Source of the DNA: Verrucomicrobiia bacterium
GTDB lineage: Bacteria > Verrucomicrobiota > Verrucomicrobiia > Verrucomicrobiales > Akkermansiaceae
Length of the DNA stretch: 64,000 nt
Assembly (NCBI GenBank): GCA_030432565.1
Contig: JAUIGV010000013.1
Span: 62,001-126,000, forward strand
Direction of reading: 5' to 3'
The notes under the pieces are model-generated. The model had not been told where the DNA came from, ran no database searches, and saw only the letters and a list, made by a program, of their open reading frames with translations. The stretch's first letter is position 1, and each line of letters begins with the position of its first letter. The translations under genes and the position numbers were made by a program. This document shows, in pieces, positions 27,471 to 35,567 of this stretch.

Positions 27471-27869
27471 ATGAAAAAACTGATCCCACTTCTCTTCCTC
27501 GGCCTCATCGCCACTCTTCTTCCATCTTGCTGTGGCTTTGGAGGCTGCAAACAGCTTGGCCGCATCGACCGCTCCGGCTGCGAGAACCAAGCTTACACCA
27601 CCGAGAAGGTTACCAAATATAAGACCGTCAAGCGCATGGTCGATCCTGGAACCAAGGGCGGAATCCCATACGAAGCCGAAGAAAAGGTTGCTTACACCGA
27701 GACCGTCAAGGTCAAGGCTAAGTGCGGCGCTTGCGGTTCCACCTACTGCCCGGCTCCTGGATGCTGCGGAACTGTTAGCCCGGCTGTCCTTAAACGCGCA
27801 ACCGCGCAAAACGGAACAGGCGAGCCTCATATCGGCACCATCCCAACGATGAAAGTCCTCGCTGAGTAA
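27471..27869 (+). CDS. Small Cys-rich lipoprotein
   Basis: A protein of 132 residues. A signal peptide ends in the lipobox LLPSC (Cys20), so the mature N-terminus is lipid-anchored. The mature part has ten or so cysteines, in CCGFGGCKQ near the start and in CGACGSTYCPAPGCCG at about residues 84-99. The spacing suggests a metal site or disulfide knot. A Lys/Thr-rich middle (TEKVTKYKTVKRMV) separates them. I do not recognise a family. A clear terminator follows at 27896-27930, so it ends its transcript. Confidence 0.7.
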   Translation: MKKLIPLLFLGLIATLLPSCCGFGGCKQLGRIDRSGCENQAYTTEKVTKYKTVKRMVDPGTKGGIPYEAEEKVAYTETVKVKAKCGACGSTYCPAPGCCGTVSPAVLKRATAQNGTGEPHIGTIPTMKVLAE

Positions 27870-27895
27870 TCAGATCGATTGACAAATTTCCAAAG

Positions 27896-27930
27896 CCCGC
27901 ACTCCTCTCGATTGAGGGTGCGGGTTTTTT
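27896..27930 (+). terminator. Rho-independent terminator after the lipoprotein gene
   Basis: CCCGCAC (27896-27902) pairs with GTGCGGG (27918-27924). An inner CCTC/GAGG extends the stem, and TTTTTT follows directly. Confidence 0.9.
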
Positions 27931-27936
27931 CATGGG

Positions 27937-28167
27937 CCCTTAGCGGCCGTCTGAAAAATGCCGGATGAGTGCTGCAGAGGAATTTCATCTCAAGCAAGGC
28001 GCGACGAGGGAGCTATTCGAGACCAGTGACTTGGGAGCAACGCGGCTTGATTTAAAGGGCCTCGCACCCCGACAGGGTTAATTTTCCAATCAATCGGCGC
28101 AGCCGCAATTCTTCATCACATCAAACCTGAAACACTCCTTGGGCTGTTTTCAAACGGCCTCTAAGAG
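27937..28167. mobile_element. MITE-like element, ~230 bp with ~21-bp terminal inverted repeats
   Basis: The left end starts CCCTTAGCGGCCGTCTGAAA (27937 on). The right end, read on the minus strand from 28167, starts CTCTTAGAGGCCGTTTGAAA. The ends match at about 17 of 21 positions, and the core GGCCGTYTGAAAA is conserved. The interior has no coding potential and includes AAGCAAGGCGCGACGAGGGA. The right end covers the stop codon of the branching-enzyme gene (28161-28163). No target-site duplication is obvious. Non-autonomous elements of this size usually depend on a transposase elsewhere in the genome. It could also be a degenerate structured RNA repeat. Confidence 0.55.
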
Positions 28168-30128
28168 TGATCTTCTTTGCGCTCAAAGACCAGGATCGTC
28201 CGACAGGGCAAATAAATCTTCAGCCTACCAGCAACAGTCGGGTAATCAATCGAACTGTCCGTCCGGTCATGACCGCCAAATTCCGGATCATCCGATGAAA
28301 GAATCAGCCGGTAGACACCCTCGCGATGGACCGGAAATTCGTAATCAACGACGGAATTCGAAGGACTCAAATTCACCGCGAAGACAAGATCCCCTCTCTC
28401 AAACTGCATGCACTGGTTCTCTTGATCGAGGTTCAGCATCTTGCCTCCCGGCGTGCCAAGAACCTTGTCCGCCACTTTCATCATCGCACCATCAAATGCT
28501 TCCAGCTCCCGATATTTTAGATCCGGATGATCTGCGAGCGACCATTGACGCCTCGCATATTGGTAGCTCCACTCGTTGCCTTCGCGTGGGAAATCAACCC
28601 ACTCGGGATGGCCAAATTCATTACCCATAAAGGTCAGGTAGCCTTCTCCACCGAGAGCCAGAGTCATGAGGCGCAGAATTTTGTGCAGCGCCATTCCCCG
28701 ATCCACGACCGCATGATCATCGCTCTTACCCATGTGATGATACATCGCGGCATCCATGAGCCAAAACGCGAGAGTCTTGTCACCAACCAAGGCCTGATCA
28801 TGGCTCTCGGTATAAGCGATGGTCTTCTCTCCATAGCGACGATCGGTGAGGGTGTGGTAAATCTCATCGAGCTTCCAATCTTCGTCCGGCGTATGCTTGA
28901 GCAACTTAATCCAGTAGTCGGGAATTCCCATCGCGAGACGAAAATCAAAACCAACCCCGCCTTCGCTCAAAGGGCGGCAGAGCCCGGGCATCCCGCTCAT
29001 ATCTTCGGCAATACTCAGGGCGTTCGGATTAATCTCGTGGATCAACTTGTTCGCCAACTGAAGATAAGTCACCGCATCCCATTCCACCCCATCCAGAAAA
29101 TATTTGTCGTAGTGATCGAAAGCGATATTGCCATGGTGGTGATAAAGCATTGAGGTCACCCCATCGAAGCGGAAGCCATCAAAGCGGAACTCGGTCATCC
29201 AGTAAGCCACATTTGAGAGCAGGAACCGACAGACCTCGGTCCGACCGTAATCGAAAAGTCGCGAGTCCCATTGCGGGTGGTCGCGCTCGTGAAAATAAAG
29301 CCCCTCTTCTCCGTCAAACGATGACAGTCCTTCCGCGAAATTCTTCACCGAGTGCGAATGCACAATATCCATCAACACCGCGATCCCCATTCCGTGGGCG
29401 GTATCGATGAGATATTTCAAATCCTCGGCCGGACCACATCGCGAGCTTGGCGCGAAATAGTTGGCAACGTGGTATCCGAATGACCCGTAATAAGGATGCT
29501 CGGCAATCGCCATGAGTTGTACCACATTGTATTCCAAACGAGCGAGGCGCGGCAAAACATCGTCCGCAAATTCACGATACGTCCCCACCCGGAACTCCTC
29601 GGTGGCCATGCCCACATGCGCCTCGTAGATTTTTGGGGTCTTGACCGCCCCAGGGGCTTCGTTCCGCCACTCATACGCGGGGGCATCCTGCACTTGAGCC
29701 GAAAACACCTTGGTCTCCTCGTCCTGCACCACATAGGTGGCATGCGACGGGATCCGGTCATGCGCGCCATTCGCCCCCACAATGTGGATTTTATACAAGT
29801 CGCCATGTTTTAACGCCTGACCGGGAATCCTGACCTCCCAAACCCCCAATTCGGGGGAACGCCGCAAGGGATATTCCACACGCGACCAATCACAAAAATC
29901 GCCGGTCAGGAAGAGCGCCCTGGCCCGCGGAGCCCACTCCCGGAATACCCAAAAGTCCCCTTCGCGATGAAGGCCCAGCCGTTGATGACTCGTTGCAAAA
30001 TCCAACAACGATCCAAATTCGGCCAAGCGCCCCTCAAACCGGGCCGTCCGGTCACGAATCATCCGGGCATAAGGCGCGAGCCAGGGATCAATTTTCACCA
30101 GACCGGGCACTTCATTTTCGTCGCTCAC
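28161..30128 (-). CDS. glgB: 1,4-alpha-glucan branching enzyme, eukaryote-like GH13 type
   Basis: A protein of 655 residues. A carbohydrate-binding module 48 (about 60-150; FWVFREWAPRARALFLTGDF) precedes a GH13 catalytic barrel. The catalytic residues are Asp322 in DGFRFDGVTSMLYHHHG, Glu375 in IAEDMSGMPG and an Asp in TESHDQALVGDKT. The C-terminal all-beta domain ends in LKIYLPCRTILVFER. It makes alpha-1,6 branch points in glycogen. The segments MLYHHHG, YYGSFGYHVANYFAPSSRCG and DHAVVDRGMALHK are closer, by memory, to animal and plant branching enzymes than to E. coli GlgB. Such eukaryote-type enzymes do occur in some bacteria. It is alone on its strand; its stop codon lies inside the inverted repeat of the MITE-like element. 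Confidence 0.93.
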   Translation of the reverse strand: MSDENEVPGLVKIDPWLAPYARMIRDRTARFEGRLAEFGSLLDFATSHQRLGLHREGDFWVFREWAPRARALFLTGDFCDWSRVEYPLRRSPELGVWEVRIPGQALKHGDLYKIHIVGANGAHDRIPSHATYVVQDEETKVFSAQVQDAPAYEWRNEAPGAVKTPKIYEAHVGMATEEFRVGTYREFADDVLPRLARLEYNVVQLMAIAEHPYYGSFGYHVANYFAPSSRCGPAEDLKYLIDTAHGMGIAVLMDIVHSHSVKNFAEGLSSFDGEEGLYFHERDHPQWDSRLFDYGRTEVCRFLLSNVAYWMTEFRFDGFRFDGVTSMLYHHHGNIAFDHYDKYFLDGVEWDAVTYLQLANKLIHEINPNALSIAEDMSGMPGLCRPLSEGGVGFDFRLAMGIPDYWIKLLKHTPDEDWKLDEIYHTLTDRRYGEKTIAYTESHDQALVGDKTLAFWLMDAAMYHHMGKSDDHAVVDRGMALHKILRLMTLALGGEGYLTFMGNEFGHPEWVDFPREGNEWSYQYARRQWSLADHPDLKYRELEAFDGAMMKVADKVLGTPGGKMLNLDQENQCMQFERGDLVFAVNLSPSNSVVDYEFPVHREGVYRLILSSDDPEFGGHDRTDSSIDYPTVAGRLKIYLPCRTILVFERKEDHS

Positions 30129-30222
30129 ACGTCCACCGTAGCAAAGAGCAAGCCAGAAGGCTCAGGGAATCCGAGACATTCGCTTTATTTTTCAGAATCA
30201 TTTAGTTAACTTAACCATCTCG

Positions 30223-31140
30223 ATGGCCAATCGCAGACTTTCCAGCAAACTCAACCAACGCGCCCGCACCCGCCAGAAGCGCCGCGCCGGTTGGGGCACC
30301 AGCCTGCTCAACCTTCACCAACGTGCACAAAGCCAGGTCAATTTCCGGGGCAATCGCAGACGCCGCGGCATGACCCGCCAGGCAGCCATCGCCGACACCG
30401 CAAAAGCGGATGACCTGTATGAGGATGACTTTCTCCACCTCACTTTGGTCCGCCGGATTCTGCACTGGGGATTGGCAATCCTCCTCATTCCGCTCTGCTT
30501 CATCACCACCATCACCCTCATGAAAGAGAGCGGTGAGGAACGAATTTTTCAAACTATCTGGTATTCCACCGAACTCCTTTGCTTCGTCGCCGGAATTGGC
30601 TCGATGATCAGCTGGTTCATCGCCGGAATCGCCAACGATCGCCTGCTTTACCTCTATGTGCTGGGACATGAAATGACCCACGCCATGTTTGTTTACGTCT
30701 GCGGCGGGCGCATCAGCGCGATTCACTTCAGCACCGAGGGTGGATATGTGATGACCAATAAATCCAATATTCTCATCGCCCTTTCGCCCTACTTCATTCC
30801 CTTCTGGTCGGCCGTTATCATCTCCCTTCACAGTTTTGTAAGCCTTTGGTGGAAAATCCCCGCCGGAAGCCTTATCCTCACCGGACTTCTCGGCTTTACC
30901 TGGACCTTCCACATCATCTGGACTGTCTGGATGATCCCGAAGGATCAACCCGATCTGAAAGAGAACGGAACTTTCCTCTCGCTGATGATCATCATCTTCG
31001 CCAATCTCGTTCTTTTCTCCGTCATCCTCTGCGCCACTTCACGCGAGGTGCAACTCGCAAGCTTCATTTTTCAGTGGTGGAACAACTTCCTGGATCTTGG
31101 TGAATATCTCCTCCGGTTGATTCCCTTCTACGCCAATTAG
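30223..31140 (+). CDS. Integral membrane protein with HExxH motif (M50-like)
   Basis: A protein of 305 residues with a very basic N-terminal tail (residues 1-50, rich in Arg) and six or so membrane helices. The helix LYLYVLGHEMTHAMFVYVCG carries an HExxH zinc-protease motif with His149, Glu150 and His153, as in site-2-type peptidases. A second ligand motif is not evident. The start could instead be ATG 30370 (MTRQAAIAD), which removes the Arg-rich tail; neither start has a good ribosome site. The role is unknown. It is divergent from glgB and followed by the epimerase gene on the same strand. Confidence 0.65.
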   Translation: MANRRLSSKLNQRARTRQKRRAGWGTSLLNLHQRAQSQVNFRGNRRRRGMTRQAAIADTAKADDLYEDDFLHLTLVRRILHWGLAILLIPLCFITTITLMKESGEERIFQTIWYSTELLCFVAGIGSMISWFIAGIANDRLLYLYVLGHEMTHAMFVYVCGGRISAIHFSTEGGYVMTNKSNILIALSPYFIPFWSAVIISLHSFVSLWWKIPAGSLILTGLLGFTWTFHIIWTVWMIPKDQPDLKENGTFLSLMIIIFANLVLFSVILCATSREVQLASFIFQWWNNFLDLGEYLLRLIPFYAN

Positions 31141-31192
31141 AGACCAAGAGTCGTTTTCCTTTTCGCCATTTGTGGCTAGCTTGCGTTGTCAC

Positions 31193-32626
31193 ATGCACAT
31201 TCTCCTCACCGGCGCCAATGGATACATTGGCATGCGCCTGCTTCCCACCCTGCTGGAAGCGGGCCACACCGTGACCGGAATCGTCCGCTCAATTCCGCGC
31301 TTCCCCTCCTCGCAATTCCGCCCGTTCATTGCGAGCAATCAACTCACCCTGCTGGAAGGAGATTTCCTCGGCGACCTTCCGCCCGTCCCCGAAGACATCG
31401 ACGCCGCCTACTATCTGCTCCACTCGATGGGAACCGGAAGCGATTTCGCAGAACGCGAAGCCGAGTGCGCCCGCCGCTTCACCAGCTGGATCAAGTCCCG
31501 CCAAGTCATCTACCTCAGCGGACTCGTCCCAAAGGGCTCACTGTCCACCCACCTCGCCTCTCGCGAAAAGGTCAACGATCTCCTCCGTCAAGGCCCCACG
31601 CCCGTCACCACCCTCCGCGCCTCCATCATCGTCGGCTCAGGATCCGCCTCGTTCGAAATCATCCGCGACCTCGCCGAAAAGCTCCCCTTCATGATCACCC
31701 CGAAGTGGACTGCCAACCGTTGCCAGCCCATCGCCATCCGTAACGTCATCGGCTACCTCACCGGAGTCCTCGAACACGAAGAAACCCTTGGCGAGGAATT
31801 CGACATTGGCGGCCCCGACGTCCTCTCTTACCGCAAACTCCTCCTCGGGTATGCTTCCGCACGTCACCTCAAGCGCCTGATCATACCCATCCCGTTTTTC
31901 ACCCCGGGGCTTTCCGCGCGTTGGCTCTACCTTGTCACCGCCGCCAGCTACCCGCTCGCCAAGTCCCTCGTCCAATCTCTCGTGAACGAAACCATCTGCC
32001 AGGACGAGCGCCTCTCCAGGCTCATCCCCCAGGACCTTCTCACCTACGAACAAGCCATCGATAAAGCCTTCGTTCGTATCGCCCAGAACAAGGTCCCCTC
32101 CTCGTGGTTTGATTCACTCGCCTCAGGTAATCTTGATCCCGCTTTCCTTCAATCTGTGCAAGTTCCCTCGCACGGTATCCTCTCCGACAAACAAACCTTT
32201 CCTCTCAAATCCGAACGCGAACAAGCCATCACCTCCGTGTGGTCCCTTGGCGGCGCCAAAGGCTGGCCCTCGATGAACTGGGCCTGGAAACTTCGCGGAT
32301 GGATGGACCGCCTCATGGGCGGCACCGGGATCCGACGCGGCCGACGCCACCCCACCGAGCTGTTCCCCGGCGACGCCCTCGACTTCTGGCGCGTCGTCCT
32401 CTCCGACCGGGGCCATCCCCAATCATCCGCCCGCTTGATTCTCGCAGCCGAAATGAAAATGCCCGGCGAAGCCTGGCTCCAATTCGAGATCACTGATGAC
32501 CAACTCATCCAAACCGCCACCTTCCGCCCCCGCGGACTTCTCGGACGCGCCTACTGGTATGCCGTTCTGCCCCTCCACTGGATCCTCTTTCCCCGCATGG
32601 CCAAACGCCTCGCAGCCGGCGAGTGA
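31193..32626 (+). CDS. NAD(P)-binding epimerase/NmrA-like protein with DUF2867 domain
   Basis: A protein of 477 residues. From ATG 31193 the N-terminus reads MHILLTGANGYIGMRLLPTL, the GxxGxxG dinucleotide site of an atypical short-chain dehydrogenase. The usual Tyr-x-x-x-Lys pair is not obvious; in its place is YLSGLVPKGSLSTHLASREK. The C-terminal 170 residues match DUF2867 (LAAEMKMPGEAWLQFEITDD, then GRAYWYAVLPLHWILFPRMA). The fusion is common and its substrate unknown. The GTG at 31172 in frame upstream adds only seven residues without support. The selenoprotein gene starts 76 bp downstream. Confidence 0.85.
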   Translation: MHILLTGANGYIGMRLLPTLLEAGHTVTGIVRSIPRFPSSQFRPFIASNQLTLLEGDFLGDLPPVPEDIDAAYYLLHSMGTGSDFAEREAECARRFTSWIKSRQVIYLSGLVPKGSLSTHLASREKVNDLLRQGPTPVTTLRASIIVGSGSASFEIIRDLAEKLPFMITPKWTANRCQPIAIRNVIGYLTGVLEHEETLGEEFDIGGPDVLSYRKLLLGYASARHLKRLIIPIPFFTPGLSARWLYLVTAASYPLAKSLVQSLVNETICQDERLSRLIPQDLLTYEQAIDKAFVRIAQNKVPSSWFDSLASGNLDPAFLQSVQVPSHGILSDKQTFPLKSEREQAITSVWSLGGAKGWPSMNWAWKLRGWMDRLMGGTGIRRGRRHPTELFPGDALDFWRVVLSDRGHPQSSARLILAAEMKMPGEAWLQFEITDDQLIQTATFRPRGLLGRAYWYAVLPLHWILFPRMAKRLAAGE

Positions 32627-32702
32627 CCGACCGTTCCGGCAAAAGATCGCCTTTGGTGAGACAAAATTGCTCCACAGCTTCGCATTAGGGACTGAATCCC
32701 TT

Positions 32703-33401
32703 ATGAAGAAAACCTTCCTCACAGCCATCACATCCCTCATGTTGGCAGGCCTCGGTCAGGCCCGCACCTGGACCAGCGCCGATGGCTCGAAAACCTTCGA
32801 AGGGGACTTTGTCTCTTGCGATGGCACCTCGGTCACCGTCAAACGCGGCCTCAAGCAGATGACCTTCAAACTTACGCTTCTATCGGACGAAGATCAGGAG
32901 TGGGCCAAAGCGGAAGGCGAGAAAATCGCCTCGTCCGAAGCCAACAAGATCGCTGCTGAAGAGTTCTCCGGAAGCAAGTTTGGCAAGGCCCTCAGGAAGC
33001 TTCAAAAATTCGACCATTCCAAGTTCACCAAACATGAACTCGAGGAAGTTCCAAAATACTTTCTTCTCTATTTTGCAGCCAGCACATGAGGCCCCTGTCG
33101 TAATGGCGCCCCGCAGTTAGCGGAGACCTACAATAAGGAAATTGCAACCAATCCCAACCTTGAGATGGTCCACATTTCACTCGATGGGTCCGAAGATATG
33201 GCCACCGCATGGGCCAAGCAATTCAATCAACCCTGGCCTACGATCTTGCGCGAAGATCTCGATACCGGGCAATTCGTAAGCCCCTTCTTCCCGGGAGGCG
33301 GAATTCCAATGCCCTCCTACATTCTTGTCGACCGGGAAGGCAAGGAAGTCGCCCGCGGCAAAGCTGCAGCCCTCGCCGCCGCTAAAAAAGACGAAGCCTA
33401 G
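32703..33401 (+). CDS. Probable selenoprotein: SHD1 domain + thioredoxin-like domain with UGPC active site
   Basis: The reading frame of 233 codons is interrupted once by TGA at 33087-33089. It has a signal peptide (MKKTFLTAITSLMLAGLGQA), then an SHD1 domain (about 21-70; RTWTSADGSKTFEGDF, VTVKRGLKQMTFKLTLLSDE). A thioredoxin-like domain (about 105-225) contains VPKYFLLYFAAST-UGA-GPCRN, then PNLEMVHISLDGSEDMATAW and the cis-Pro segment IPMPSYILVDREG. The UGA sits exactly at the first Cys of the CGPC redox motif (codon 129; Cys at 132). Frame, family features and codon use continue smoothly on both sides. A hairpin lies at 33111-33123. It would act as an exported thiol/selenol oxidoreductase. 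The alternative is a recent nonsense mutation, which would have to hit this one codon. A terminator follows. Confidence 0.8.
33087..33125 (+). promoter_or_regulatory. In-frame UGA and candidate bacterial SECIS hairpin (thioredoxin-like gene)
   Basis: The UGA is at 33087-33089. A stem CCGC/GCGG (33111-33114 with 33120-33123) closes the loop AGUUA (33115-33119). The loop starts 26 nt after the UGA and has G as its second base. That fits the loose rules I recall for bacterial SECIS elements: G among the first loop bases, and 16-37 nt from the UGA to the loop. The stem is short, with one further pair possible beyond a mismatch. Confidence 0.5.
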
Positions 33402-33421
33402 TTCTTAAAAAACCTCATCAA

Positions 33422-33459
33422 AACGGTGATCGGGATTCTTCCCGGCCACCGTTTTTTTT
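33422..33459 (+). terminator. Terminator of the thioredoxin-like gene
   Basis: ACGGTG-ATCGGG / CCCGG-CCACCGT form a two-part stem around ATTCTT and are followed by TTTTTTTT, 21 bp after the stop. Confidence 0.9.
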
Positions 33460-33493
33460 CTATCCGAACAGAAAACCCAAGATACCTTTCGCC

Positions 33494-35518
33494 ATGCTCC
33501 GAATCATTGCCTTTCTCACCCTAAGTCTGCCCCTCCTTGCCGAACACGGTGGCACAAAATCCTGGCTCAAGAATATGCAGGATCTCTATGAAAAACAGCG
33601 GGCCCAGGTTCCCAACACCAGACTCCCCCACCGATGGTCCGGGGACAACAAAACCTTCTTCTTCAAAGCGAACCTCGATGGCTCGGAGAAATCATACCAA
33701 CTCGACCTCTCATCCGCAGAAGTCACCGAAGCCCCCTTCGATCCGAAGGCCAAAAACTCACTCGAACCCAAAGCCTTCGCCCAAGGCGCAAGCCGTGGCC
33801 GCACCAGACCCTCCGCAAAATCTCCCGATGGCAAATGGGAAGTGCTCTTTGAAAACCAACCCAGACTCAAAAATCTGGACAGCGGAAAAACGAAACAGCT
33901 TCCACCGCCCCCCAAAGGATCGAACTACGACTCCCGTGTCCATTGGCATGCCGATTCCTCCTGCTTCTACCTCACCCACCGGACCCAACATCCCACCTAC
34001 CAGGTCCACCTGGTTGAATCTTCCCCAAAAGATCAGCTTCAACCCCGGCACATCGTTCACAACTACGAAAAACCCGGCGACAAACGTAATGTCTCCACGC
34101 CGGTCATCTTCTTCACCGACGACCGCAAATCCATCCCCGTCAGCCCCACCCTCGTCAAAAACCCCTACTCCATTTCAGATCTCCGCTGGCACGAAAAAGG
34201 CCACCGTCTCACCCTCGCCTACATTGAGCGTGGCTTCGGAAAATACCGTCTTATTGAAATCGACGCGGACACCCGCTTCCAGCGCATCCTTGCCGCCGAA
34301 GAATCAGACAAATTCGTTCACGTCTTTGAACACTGCTACTACCGCTTCCTTGGCAATCAAAGGGAATTTCTCTGGCTCAGCCAACGCACCGGCTACAATC
34401 ACCTCTATCTCCTCGACCGTAAATCAGGCGATGTCATCCGCCCCCTCACCAGCGGAGACTGGGTTCTCCGCGACGTCGTCGCCGTCGATGAAGCCAAACG
34501 CACCGCGCTCCTCCAAGTCTCCGGCTACTACTCCGGCCAAGACCCCTACTATCTCCACTACGCCCTCGTTAATCTCGACACTGCCAAACTGACTCTTCTC
34601 ACCGAATCAGACGGCACCCACGAGATTTCCTTCTCACCCGACAAAACACACTACCTCGCCAAATGGTCCCGCGTTGATCACCCCCCTGTCTACGAAGTCC
34701 GCCGTACTTCCGACACCAAAATCGTCGCCACCCTCAACAAACCCGAACTTAAAATCGACTGGCAACTCCCCGAGCGCTTCGTCTGCAAAGACCGCAACAA
34801 CGAATACGACATTCACGGCGTGATCTGGCGACCCCGCGACTTCCAGAAGGGCAAGAAGTATCCCGTCATCGAAAACATCTATGCGGGCCCTCACGGTTCC
34901 TTCGTCCCCAAAAGCTGGAGCAGCTGGTCCAGCCACAAATACGAAATGGCCGAAGGTGGCTTCATCGTCGTCCAAATCGATGGCCTCGGCACCAACCACC
35001 GCGGCCAAAAATTCCAGCAGGTCGCTTACAAAAACCTCAAAGACTCCGGCTTCCCCGACCGCATCAAATGGATGAAAGCCGCCGCCGCCAAACACCCCGA
35101 AATGGACCTCACCCGCGTCGGCATTTACGGTGGCTCCGCCGGCGGCCAATCCTCCACCGCCGCCCTTCTTCATCATCCCGATTTCTACAAGGTCGCGGTC
35201 TCGGACTGCGGCTGCCACGACAACCGGGTCGACAAAATGTGGTGGAACGAACAGTGGCTCGACTGGCCTATCAACGAATCCTACATCGAGAACTCAAACC
35301 GCACCCACATCCCCAAGCTGAAAGGAAAGCTCATGCTCACCGTCGGCGAAATGGACAAAAACGTCGATCCCTCCTCAACCTACCAGATTGTCAACGATCT
35401 CATCAAAGCCGATAAGGACTTCACCTTCTACATGATCCCCGGAGCCGGACACGGCGCAGGCGAGGCCCCACACTTCCGCCGTAAACGCATTGAATTTTTC
35501 CAGCAGCACCTGCAGTAA
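33494..35518 (+). CDS. Secreted S9-family peptidase (dipeptidyl peptidase IV-like)
   Basis: A protein of 674 residues. The signal peptide (MLRIIAFLTLSLPLLA) is followed by a beta-propeller region (about 30-420; SPDGKWEVLFENQPRLKNLD, SDLRWHEKGHRLTLAYIERG). The C-terminal alpha/beta hydrolase domain has the nucleophile Ser548 in YGGSAGG, an acid Asp in GEMDKNVDPSS and His in PGAGHGAGEA. These define the S9 prolyl-oligopeptidase clan, which removes dipeptides or processes peptides outside the cytoplasm. The nucleophile motif is GGSAGG rather than the GWSYGG of classical DPP-IV. The gene is closely followed (49 bp) by a cytochrome-type gene on the same strand; a shared transcript is possible. Confidence 0.9.
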   Translation: MLRIIAFLTLSLPLLAEHGGTKSWLKNMQDLYEKQRAQVPNTRLPHRWSGDNKTFFFKANLDGSEKSYQLDLSSAEVTEAPFDPKAKNSLEPKAFAQGASRGRTRPSAKSPDGKWEVLFENQPRLKNLDSGKTKQLPPPPKGSNYDSRVHWHADSSCFYLTHRTQHPTYQVHLVESSPKDQLQPRHIVHNYEKPGDKRNVSTPVIFFTDDRKSIPVSPTLVKNPYSISDLRWHEKGHRLTLAYIERGFGKYRLIEIDADTRFQRILAAEESDKFVHVFEHCYYRFLGNQREFLWLSQRTGYNHLYLLDRKSGDVIRPLTSGDWVLRDVVAVDEAKRTALLQVSGYYSGQDPYYLHYALVNLDTAKLTLLTESDGTHEISFSPDKTHYLAKWSRVDHPPVYEVRRTSDTKIVATLNKPELKIDWQLPERFVCKDRNNEYDIHGVIWRPRDFQKGKKYPVIENIYAGPHGSFVPKSWSSWSSHKYEMAEGGFIVVQIDGLGTNHRGQKFQQVAYKNLKDSGFPDRIKWMKAAAAKHPEMDLTRVGIYGGSAGGQSSTAALLHHPDFYKVAVSDCGCHDNRVDKMWWNEQWLDWPINESYIENSNRTHIPKLKGKLMLTVGEMDKNVDPSSTYQIVNDLIKADKDFTFYMIPGAGHGAGEAPHFRRKRIEFFQQHLQ

Positions 35519-35567
35519 ATTTTCGTAGAGCTGTAAGTCCATCCCCGCGACCACCGTTTCAATACCG

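Noticed and set aside
27945-27957. GGCCGTCTGAAAA contains the ten-base Neisseria DNA uptake sequence (GCCGTCTGAA)
   Set aside because: It is part of the terminal inverted repeat of the MITE-like element and occurs once in that exact form; the organism is not a Neisseria relative, so coincidence is more likely.
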